Assembly: GCA_049487715.1 (NCBI GenBank)
Contig: CP150564.1
Span: 434,001-498,000 of the forward strand
DNA length: 64,000 nucleotides
Direction: 5' to 3'
Source of the DNA: Pycnococcus provasolii
Lineage: Eukaryota > Chlorophyta > Pseudoscourfieldiophyceae > Pseudoscourfieldiales
Below, piece after piece: positions 57,219 through 64,000 of the stretch. A program made the translations under genes and the position numbers. Within the stretch, counting starts at the first letter, position 1. Every line of letters begins with the position of its first letter. The notes under the pieces were generated by a model. That model saw only the letters and a program-made list of their open reading frames with translations, ran no database searches and was not told where the DNA came from.

Positions 57219-59537
57219 ATGGCGACGTCGGCCTCTAGTGTGGCCAATCATCCTGGCCAGTTTGGTGGCGTATCTTCTCTGCTTGTAGAAGCGTCGCAAT
57301 GGCTTCGAGCAGCTGCGCGTGCCATGTCTTCCTCGTCAGTTGTGCAGGCTCACAATAATAATCTTAACAATTCGTATAATGGGGGAGAGTTGGAGCGTTC
57401 ACAGGGGGGGTTGGGTGGTGGTGGGGGTAGTAGTAGCAGTAGTGCGAAACGTCGTGCCTCTGTGCGGCCTGACCGCACGAGTGGACGTGCTGCAAGTGCA
57501 CTTGCCTCGGCATCGATGTCGGCACCACACACGCAACATACGAACGTCAACGCGAACGTCATGCGACTACAGGAAGACCTGCGTGAGGCGGACCGTATCA
57601 GGCACTGCCTCAGGAGAGTGCTTAAGGACAAGGGACTCGACGACGACGCCATTGACGCCGCGTGCGACGCAAGAGGGGGAACGCCAAGCGCACCCAGCGA
57701 CGGAGGCCAAAGCAGGGAGGCACTGCTGCGAGAACTGCGAAGACTTAGAGCGGCAAGGCACGAGGCTATCGTCACGTATCGAACCAAGCGAAACCCGGCA
57801 GCAGCAGCAGCAGCAGCATCGCAGACGTCAGCGCGAGGTGGAAGAGCAGACATTCCAAGCCCGGGAGCGCTCCTGCAGTGCGCGACGCGTATCGACAACG
57901 TGCTCCGTCGTGCTGCCGCAAACGCGGCTTTCGAGCCGACGACGCGTCACGACGTATCCGCGAGCCAAGAAAGCGAAGTCAACGGCGACGTTCGAAGCTC
58001 GATTCCTCCTCCTCCTCCCTCGACACCGGCCAACGCAGGGCGCATGACGGAGCTCGAAGATTCGCTGGAGGCCCAGCGCCGTGTCGCCGAAGCGGCAGAC
58101 CGCACCGCGGAAGAGGCAAGGACGGAGCGCGACGACGCGCAGCGAGAGCTCGCAAGCTCGCAGGAACTCAATGCCAGGCTCCGGCACCTTCTCGACGCGG
58201 CTCAGGCGGAGGCGCAAGCCATGGCGCAGGCTGCCCAGGCGGCGGCTGAGGCGTCGATGGCGTCGCAGTCGCGCAACATGAGCCGTGCGCAGCTTCGTCA
58301 GGCGGTGGCGGTGGCTGGCGTTCGCGCCACCGCGCGCGTGGAGGCTGCGGGTCGTGCGGCTGATGCCACGACCGCATCCGCCACTAGGCTCGCACAGCGC
58401 GCGGAGGCGGCGATAGTGGAGCACTCGCAGGCGGTGGAGACGGAGACGACGCGCCACATCGGCGAGCTCACGCGCGTGCTCGACGCGGAACGAAGGATGA
58501 GCGCGCAACTCATCTTGATCGAGCAGGAGCGGCAGGCTGCGCATCGAGAGATGGCGCGACTTCGCGCTCACGTGGCGAATGCTGAGGCATCGAAGGCTGA
58601 GCTTGCATCCGCACTTGCGGCGGAGCGATCGCGCGCAGAGTCGGCGGAGTCCGAACGCGCAGGTGCGCTCGTGGAGGCGGACAAGGCTGCCGAGGCGGCG
58701 AAGAAAGCAGAGGCGCAGAGGAAGCAGGCGGCGGCCCTCGCGTACGACGAGCGGCAGCAGCGCAAGCGCGGTCTGAGTGAGAATACAGACCTCGTCCGCA
58801 AGATTGAGGGACTCGTCGAAAAGACGGATGGCGCCGCGAGCGCGTGGCGTGAGCTTGCGGCTGTGCGTGGAGCATTCGAGGAGGAGGCTTCGAACCTGCG
58901 CGCGCGCTTGGAGGCGGCAGAGTCTGCCCGCATCGAGGCACTCGAGCGTTGCGCGCTTGCTGAGGGCGTGAAAGAACGCATTCTGTGCGACATGGAGATC
59001 CTTTCGAAGGAGCGGCGCGACGAGGCGAATGCTCACCGCCGCCGCGAATTGGCTGTGCTACGGGAAGCGCTCGCGGCGAAGGAGAACAAATCGGCGAAAC
59101 CTCGTCGCGCGGGAGGAGGGCTTTTCGGCTGTGGCGGTGCCGCGGTACCAAGCCGTGAGGATATTAACTCCGCGCAAGCTGAGGTGCTCGCACTTCAGCG
59201 TCAAATTTCCGAGCTCGAGCGTGAGGTTGCCGAGCGCGATGCGTCTATTGCAAGCCTGCGCGCCGAGCTCGGCTCGACGACGGCGACGATGATTGCTCAT
59301 GCTGATGCGGACGCGCTTGCGATTGTTGAGCAGCCGCAGCACGAGGAGCAGCCTCCTGTCACACCTCCGCGCCTCGAGCTAGCGCATCTTGAGGAGGACC
59401 ACGACGATTCGGTGAGCGAAGCAGATACGGATACGCTTCTTTGTGATTGGGAGGCGTTGCGCAGCGAGCTTGAGTCGTTGGCGCTGGCTAGCGTTGAGAA
59501 TCGCTCGGCGAACATGCTTCCACAAGCACTAAAGTAA
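57219..59537 (+). CDS. Ala/Glu-rich coiled-coil protein
   Basis: Protein of 772 aa from ATG 57219 (MATSASSVANHPG). Residues 1-110 are low-complexity (Asn, Gly, Ser). Residues about 110-170 contain a short helical motif (NVMRLQEDLREADRIRHCLR). Residues about 270-740 are long coiled coil (RMTELEDSLEAQRRVAEAAD, QLILIEQERQAAHREMARLR), broken by a small loop GGGLFGCGGAAVP near 640. The end is acidic. No catalytic motif. It resembles the protein at 23448-26738 in style, but I see no direct alignment. A scaffold or cytoskeletal role is plausible; the family is not recognised. Confidence 0.75.
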   Translation: MATSASSVANHPGQFGGVSSLLVEASQWLRAAARAMSSSSVVQAHNNNLNNSYNGGELERSQGGLGGGGGSSSSSAKRRASVRPDRTSGRAASALASASMSAPHTQHTNVNANVMRLQEDLREADRIRHCLRRVLKDKGLDDDAIDAACDARGGTPSAPSDGGQSREALLRELRRLRAARHEAIVTYRTKRNPAAAAAAASQTSARGGRADIPSPGALLQCATRIDNVLRRAAANAAFEPTTRHDVSASQESEVNGDVRSSIPPPPPSTPANAGRMTELEDSLEAQRRVAEAADRTAEEARTERDDAQRELASSQELNARLRHLLDAAQAEAQAMAQAAQAAAEASMASQSRNMSRAQLRQAVAVAGVRATARVEAAGRAADATTASATRLAQRAEAAIVEHSQAVETETTRHIGELTRVLDAERRMSAQLILIEQERQAAHREMARLRAHVANAEASKAELASALAAERSRAESAESERAGALVEADKAAEAAKKAEAQRKQAAALAYDERQQRKRGLSENTDLVRKIEGLVEKTDGAASAWRELAAVRGAFEEEASNLRARLEAAESARIEALERCALAEGVKERILCDMEILSKERRDEANAHRRRELAVLREALAAKENKSAKPRRAGGGLFGCGGAAVPSREDINSAQAEVLALQRQISELEREVAERDASIASLRAELGSTTATMIAHADADALAIVEQPQHEEQPPVTPPRLELAHLEEDHDDSVSEADTDTLLCDWEALRSELESLALASVENRSANMLPQALK

Positions 59538-59923
59538 ATTACATCATTCCATTATCAAAAGAAAACCCTTCCACCCACCGCAAGTCGAAAAAAATTGTCT
59601 GAAAATGACGCCACCTTCACTTTTTTTTCCGTTATAAAAATAATAAAGTTTTCGATTGACCAATAGTGAGGTGAAACATAAAAATGGCGCCGACTTAAAA
59701 AAGTTCTGTGACAGAGCGGGATCCCGGAGGGACTTTTTTACACACCTATTTCCTCGGAAAATTGCTGTATCTGGTGGTGGTTTGGTGGAAGGTGGTGGGC
59801 TAGCTAGGTGGTGGGCTCTCTGCCTACTGCGAGAAGGCGTTCGGCGCGTCCTTTGGCAAGACGTCGCACCACATATCCGATCGTTTACACAGTCTAAACA
59901 AAAGATCAAATTTTACATTTCGA
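59538..59923. other. Convergent 3' spacer
   Basis: Between the coiled-coil stop and the orphan fibrillin-like exon. GATTGACCAATAGTGAGGTG (59653-59672) resembles GTTGACCAATAG at 60968-60979. No gene seen; the 121-aa minus frame here is not protein-like. Confidence 0.4.
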
Positions 59924-60058
59924 AGTCGCTCGGAACCTGAACGGCAATACCACCGCTGCTGCGGAAGACGCGTACTTTGTCGTCCGCGTAGAGCACCTCG
60001 AATTCTCCGGGACCGCTTATTGGGAGGTCAAACTTCGCACTGTCTCCGAAAGTTAACA
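59924..60058 (-). pseudogene. Orphan 3' exon or remnant, fibrillin (PAP)-like end
   Basis: The minus strand reads SAKFDLPISGPGEFEVLYAD and DKVRVFRSSGGIAVQV, ending SDFEM and TAA. This looks like the C-terminal strands of plastid-lipid-associated (PAP/fibrillin) proteins. The final codons form ATGTAAAA, the local poly(A) word, as at a true gene end. There is no start codon, and the gene immediately upstream ends in another frame 14 bp earlier. So it is either a downstream exon of that gene or what is left of a fibrillin gene. Confidence 0.4.
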
Positions 60059-60071
60059 CAATCAAAAGGTT

Positions 60072-60632
60072 TTAGTCGAAGTTCCTGTACGGCCTATAGC
60101 TGTAGTACTTGGGCGACGAATCCAGGCGCACGTGCAGCCAAGATACGCCATACCCGTTCGTTGATACCCAGAGCGGCTTTTCGCTGAGTTGTCGTTGTAC
60201 AGCTTGAGCGACGGTGCTCCACAGCTTTCTCGCGTTGTGAGCTCCCGCATTTCGTAGATATTTGACGAGGTGCACCGCGTCGTCGTCTGGGTTGTCGGCG
60301 GAAGGACAAGGGCTGACGAGCGTCGCGTCCTTCCCTAGGTTTGGAAAGACTGCGAATCCGTCGCACGCCTTATCTGCGTGTTGTGGAAAGAATGCGGACG
60401 TATCCGGCGTCGCGTCGTAGAGCGGCGGTGCATCGTGCACGACGAACTCGAAGTTGGTATATTCCGCACTTGTTCGCGTGACTGGCGGCGTTTCGAATAG
60501 CATCGCCTCGAGCGGCATATCTGTGAGCGCGCGCGTGAGTGCGTCAACGAACTGTACGGAGGAACTTTGCATGAGATGAAGCGCCTGTGCAAATGTGACT
60601 GGCGTTTTATTATTAGCACCATCCGTTACCAT
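60072..60632 (-). CDS. DUF6940-like protein
   Basis: Protein of 186 aa from ATG 60632 (a longer frame to 60752 starts at a TTG). Motifs: TFAQALHLMQSSSVQFVDAL, YTNFEFVVHDAPPLYDATPD, FAVFPNLGKDATLVSPCPSA and a strongly conserved-looking end GVSWLHVRLDSSPKYYSYRP. From memory these match an uncharacterised family (DUF6940) found in bacteria and algae; the family name is a recollection and the function is unknown. A G15 run lies 304 bp upstream of the start. No TGTAA follows its own stop, but one does follow the orphan exon downstream, which may mean the two are one transcript. Confidence 0.65.
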   Translation of the reverse strand: MVTDGANNKTPVTFAQALHLMQSSSVQFVDALTRALTDMPLEAMLFETPPVTRTSAEYTNFEFVVHDAPPLYDATPDTSAFFPQHADKACDGFAVFPNLGKDATLVSPCPSADNPDDDAVHLVKYLRNAGAHNARKLWSTVAQAVQRQLSEKPLWVSTNGYGVSWLHVRLDSSPKYYSYRPYRNFD

Positions 60633-60752
60633 ACCATCCGTCTTGTATACAAGACACAAGAACGACGAGGGGGCGCGTTGATTCTCATGATGATGATGTG
60701 CCTGTGATGATGAGGAGGGGAGCAATGGAGAGCACGCGAATTCATATCGCAA

Positions 60753-61494
60753 AGATGAAGATGATGAAGATGGTGATGATGAGATGGTGATGGTGAAGAT
60801 GAAGCCATATAGAGACTTTAGAGTAAGTCGCTGAAACAGCTAGTAAGAATACTGAGAGAGCAGGTGCCAATGATAATGATGAAGACATGCGCGTGTACAC
60901 CATGATATGATATGATATGATGGACCAAACAAAAAGGGGGGGGGGGGGGGACCAAAGATATTTCTTTGTTGACCAATAGAAATAGGTGAGAGGGTGAAAT
61001 GCAATGGGCCAGTTGGAAAAACGGAACTGGGAACTGAAACTGAGTCACATCCGCGGGGGTCGGAACTTCGGGATCCTACTAAAATTTACCAGGACCCAGG
61101 GTGGAGGGGGCCCGATGGACATTTGGAATGGGCCAATGCATGGTGAGGGACAGGTTCCCCGAGGGGCGAGGGCGAGGATCTTGACCACCTTAATGGCTTA
61201 ATCCACGTGACGTGATGAAATAGCCAACCGGTGGTCAGATGGTGGCGGGTGGTGAGTGGTGAGTGGTCACCTTGGGGATTCCGCGAAGAACGGGTCCCCA
61301 GGCGTGCAAAGACTCTTGCAAAACCTCTCTTGCAAAACCTCTCTTGCAAGAAACACGAGCTCAAGGGCCGTATGCGACATCAAGAATGATGATGATAATG
61401 ATGATGATGTGGTGAGCCGCTCCAACACACATTATGTTTCTTTGTATTATGTGTCTCACTCTTGGTTTTTTAGCATGTGTGTATCTGTGAGTGG
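60753..61494. other. Intergenic with GAT/ATG repeats and G15 run, no gene
   Basis: GATGAT microsatellites (60690-60800 and 61386-61412), TGATA repeats (60903-60920) and a G15 run (60936-60950). Three 14-bp units CTCTTGCAAAACCT lie at 61313-61350. No protein-like frame. Confidence 0.5.
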
Positions 61495-62724
61495 ATGATG
61501 ACGTCTCTTGGATGGTTGTGTCCTCTGGCTTGGTCTCCCTCTTGCTTGTGGCGGCGGGATGTCAACTTTCACGGCAACAGGAGGAGTGCCGTGGTGCCCG
61601 CGGCGTTTATACTATTCTTGACGGCTTCAATGAGCTTCAACATGGTGGCCGCGTGCGATCGCCGCGACGATATCGATGGGAAAGTCAGCGAGGCGTTCGG
61701 ACCAAAGCCGACGACTTCTAAGCACGCTTCTTTGGTTTCCGTCGAAGGTGCGATCGACGACGCACTGCAACAGCGCACGAAAGAAATCAACAGGTTCGCG
61801 GATCGCAACGGGTGCTATTCGACATCGGCAGGTTCGTTCAAAGATAAAGACACGACGAACCAACAGGTGGTGATTGCAACGTTCCACGTGGGAAATGTCA
61901 CGCATGCACAGCACAACAACCTTGTATGCACGCTGCGCTCTGCAAGACTCCACCACCAAAAATGCCGACTCGTCGTGCTTACGGACATGCAAACGGACTT
62001 TACTGCCATAACGCAGGAGGTGGGAAATGTGAAGGTGAAGAGACACGCCTTCAAGCAAACGGGAAAAGTCTGGGCCATGTACAATCGCGTCAAGGCTGAG
62101 CGGCTCTTTCTTCTCGAGGAGCTGCGTCGGCGAGGAAGCAGTCACGTCGTGTTCGTAGACAGCAACGACATTGTCATTGCAGGCGACTTGACGGGTGCCA
62201 TGTTCCACGAGCACGCACCTGGTGTGGCGTTCACGTTTCGAGGGCGCACGGGTGGCAGCGCAGCTAAAAGCATGCCCATCAACCTTGGCGTGAAGGCTGT
62301 GCACGCCAACGCCCTGGCCGAAGGCGCTCTCGTGTACACGAAATTTTTGGAGATCTTTCGAGCGTCTCTAACGAATCGGACGCATTCTTTGTTCGTCACT
62401 GACCAGGCGAGCGTGCACGCGATGATTTCGCATTCAGATAACTTTAGGCCGAGCAAGTTTATGAGGTCGAGGAGCTTCCATTACACGCTACCAATCGAGT
62501 ACACGAGGCTTGGCGACATGAGCGGAGAGAGACGGTGCGTTTCGGTGTTGCTGAACATGCTATCTTGCCGGATATTCAATGCGCAGCCGTTCGATCGAAA
62601 GGCGTGTCGAACAAGTCCCTTGACGAAGATCTACCACCTCAAGGGATCCTTGAAGAGCCGAATGGCGGAGGTGTGCAATACGCTTGTGCCTGATGGTGCT
62701 TCACCACTTACGACGGAATTGTGA
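61495..62724 (+). CDS. Type II membrane glycosyltransferase-like protein
   Basis: Protein of 409 aa from ATG 61495 (a second ATG follows directly). A signal anchor lies at about residues 28-48 (VVPAAFILFLTASMSFNMVA). The lumenal part resembles nucleotide-diphospho-sugar transferases: VVIATFHVGNVTHAQHNNLV, CRLVVLTDMQTDF, KVWAMYNRVKAERLFLLEEL and HVVFVDSNDIVIAGDL, where DSND (about 220-223) takes the place of the metal-binding DxD. INLGVKAVHANALAEGA and LFVTDQASVHAMI fit the acceptor side. Golgi glycan synthesis is likely; donor and linkage unknown. I cannot name the GT family. Confidence 0.68.
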   Translation: MMTSLGWLCPLAWSPSCLWRRDVNFHGNRRSAVVPAAFILFLTASMSFNMVAACDRRDDIDGKVSEAFGPKPTTSKHASLVSVEGAIDDALQQRTKEINRFADRNGCYSTSAGSFKDKDTTNQQVVIATFHVGNVTHAQHNNLVCTLRSARLHHQKCRLVVLTDMQTDFTAITQEVGNVKVKRHAFKQTGKVWAMYNRVKAERLFLLEELRRRGSSHVVFVDSNDIVIAGDLTGAMFHEHAPGVAFTFRGRTGGSAAKSMPINLGVKAVHANALAEGALVYTKFLEIFRASLTNRTHSLFVTDQASVHAMISHSDNFRPSKFMRSRSFHYTLPIEYTRLGDMSGERRCVSVLLNMLSCRIFNAQPFDRKACRTSPLTKIYHLKGSLKSRMAEVCNTLVPDGASPLTTEL

Positions 62725-62754
62725 TTTGTGAGACGCGCACGGCAATAAAACATG

Positions 62755-62759
62755 TGTAA
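62755..62759 (+). terminator. Polyadenylation word TGTAA (glycosyltransferase)
   Basis: TGTAA lies 30 bp after the stop at 62724; an AATAAA also lies nearby. Confidence 0.5.
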
Positions 62760-62989
62760 TGATGTATGTGTATGCAAAATAAAATTTTTTATTGACGTGA
62801 CTTTTGCACTTCTCCCTTCGCTTGTTCAGTTGTTCCGCTCTCTCTCTGCCCGTGAGCGGCGGGCGCGAGCTTCTTGGTCCTGTATCGTGCGCTTTCGCGC
62901 TTCGGCAGTTTCAACTTTGTACACCGACTCGTCGCAAATATATCGTCTCCGTCTGGTTGGATTCGAGTTTTGTTGAGTATGATGACACG

Positions 62990-63270
62990 TGAGGGTCATG
63001 CGACGCGGCGACACTCCCTTCGCGGAACGGGATGGAGTACTTCTGCAAGAAAGCGCAAGCCTCTCCCTTGTTCTTCCAAGACGCCGGGTCCACGCAACCT
63101 TCGGCGGGCGTGCAATGATATCCGGCGTTGTCCATGACGAGCACGGCGTCCACCTCGAGTGCGTCGAGCTGCGGGACGAGGTGCTCCCTCATGGGTCTCA
63201 CAACCTCAGATTCCCATTTATGTTTCTTCTTACTTATATGTAGACAAAACTCAGTCGTCAGGCAAGGCAA
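62990..63270 (-). mobile_element. Tc1/mariner-type DDE transposase fragment
   Basis: The minus strand reads KWESEVVRPMREHLVPQLDA, VDAVLVMDNAGYHCTPAEGC and SWKNKGEACAFLQKYSIPF. The MDNAGYH motif holds the second catalytic Asp of the DDE_3 family (mariner and relatives, or IS630-like), and the helix after it is also typical. The region before (first Asp) and after (third acidic residue) is absent or frame-broken, so it is a dead scrap. Confidence 0.65.
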
Positions 63271-63686
63271 GTTGTCCTATATTCCACGGCTTGCCAACGA
63301 TAATCAGCTCGGGGATATAATTTTGCACACGCTGTGTACACGTTCAATCTACTCATATGCGGCGAGTTCGTGCGGGGAAACGACGGGGGCCGCCGTCCCG
63401 CCTCTCTCTTTTTCCTTCTCGAAGCTTTCTCGAAGGGCGAAGGCCCACTCCGGTTAAAGATGAAACGACCAAGGGCGGGTCCCCCCCATGCCCCGGTGGC
63501 CCGGATCCCCGACCAAAACAAGCGAGTGCCCCGACACAGTCGGCGCGGGAGGGGGGCCGTTCCGGTCGGGATATTTATTGATTGTGGCGGGGAGAGTTTT
63601 TCCTGAGTTTGTTTTTTTTTCAGACAGAGAACCCTTCATCGTCGCTCGCTCGCTCGCTCGCCCGTCAGTCAGTCAGTCAGTCCGTC

Positions 63687-64000
63687 ATGTCGGTGTCATC
63701 GCGATCCATCTTGATCCGTGCTTTCACTCCTGTTAGTAGTAGTAGTAGTAGGAGTAGTAGTAGGAGTAGTAGAAAACATCAGCTTGTAGCAGCAGCAGGG
63801 GACTTGTCCACACCTACCGTTGGTGACCTAGGTCGTCGAAGTCGTCGTCGAAGAAGTGCAGTCGCCACTCATCATCATCATCATCATCACTCTGAACTTG
63901 TTACGGGGGGACACGCTGTAGATCCTGCTGGCGTGCTGAGAAGTCGTGCCTCGCTCTCCATACCACTCCATACCACACAAGCACATGTTTGCAGACGTCG
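63687..64000 (+). CDS. 5' end of a gene with targeting-peptide-like N-terminus
   Basis: ATG 63687 starts a frame that stays open to the window edge (104 codons). Residues 1-55 are Ser/Arg-rich without acids (MSVSSRSILIRAFTPVSSSS), as in plastid or mitochondrial transit peptides. AGT and CAT microsatellites code Ser and His runs. Tandem GCTC and CAGT tetranucleotide repeats (63646-63680) form the leader just before the ATG. The function cannot be told from this part. Confidence 0.45.
   Translation, partial: MSVSSRSILIRAFTPVSSSSSRSSSRSSRKHQLVAAAGDLSTPTVGDLGRRSRRRRSAVATHHHHHHHSELVTGGHAVDPAGVLRSRASLSIPLHTTQAHVCRR

Noticed and set aside
59653-60980. Two TTGACCAATAG (CCAAT-box-like) words
   Set aside because: One lies between two 3' ends, so a shared promoter role is not supported.
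63861-63900. His run (CAT repeat) suggesting a metal-binding site
   Set aside because: Pure trinucleotide microsatellite in a low-complexity N-terminus; no functional context.

Overview
The window looks like nuclear DNA of a small green alga, probably prasinophyte-grade. It carries plastid-targeted SQD2 and SirB homologues, a CASTOR/POLLUX-type channel, and a BBS1 gene, which implies a flagellate stage or ancestry. Genes are long and nearly intron-free, with long GC-rich antisense shadow frames. TGTAA, the green-algal polyadenylation word, lies just past many stop codons. The species is an inference; no rRNA, tRNA or organelle gene was seen.

Layout, left to right: the 3' end of XPD (1-438); a decayed piggyBac-like transposase; SQD2 (1962-3855); a giant SprT-like membrane protein (4237-9366, minus); a large receptor-like protein with EF hands (9832-15044, minus); a frameshifted ubiquitin-like fragment; an AFG1/ZapE-type ATPase; an FkbM methyltransferase (17569-19497, minus); an unidentified pseudogene; BBS1 (21299-23284); a coiled-coil protein (23448-26738, minus); a CASTOR/POLLUX-like channel with a one-base frameshift (28221-31194); a WD40/nucleoside-hydrolase-like fusion (31555-34068, minus); SirB (34424-35122); a 123-bp near-perfect inverted repeat; a 1612-aa Sel1-repeat protein; a secreted BNR/sialidase-like protein; a small plastid-type membrane protein; a ParB-like family protein (44197-45678, minus); two divergent mitochondrial-carrier paralogues flanking a truncated Ty3/gypsy fragment; a SIRT6-type sirtuin (52708-54219, minus); a PIF/Harbinger fragment; a secreted double-cystatin protein; a second coiled-coil protein; a DUF6940-like gene with an orphan fibrillin-like exon; a glycosyltransferase-like protein; a Tc1/mariner-type fragment; and the 5' end of one more gene.

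The genes do not form one pathway, as expected for a eukaryotic chromosome. Themes are plastid lipid and tetrapyrrole synthesis, membrane sensing and ion flux, cilia and cytoskeleton, and DNA repair and chromatin. Intergenic regions are where the unusual structure sits: TTAGGG-type arrays and poly(G/C) runs of 9-15 bases recur 40-300 bp upstream of start codons, and remnants of four transposon classes are present. The strongest candidates for something undescribed are the SprT-like giant with HSxxH in place of HExxH, the WD40/nucleoside-hydrolase fusion, the receptor whose signal-peptide core is a hexanucleotide microsatellite, and the 123-bp inverted repeat.
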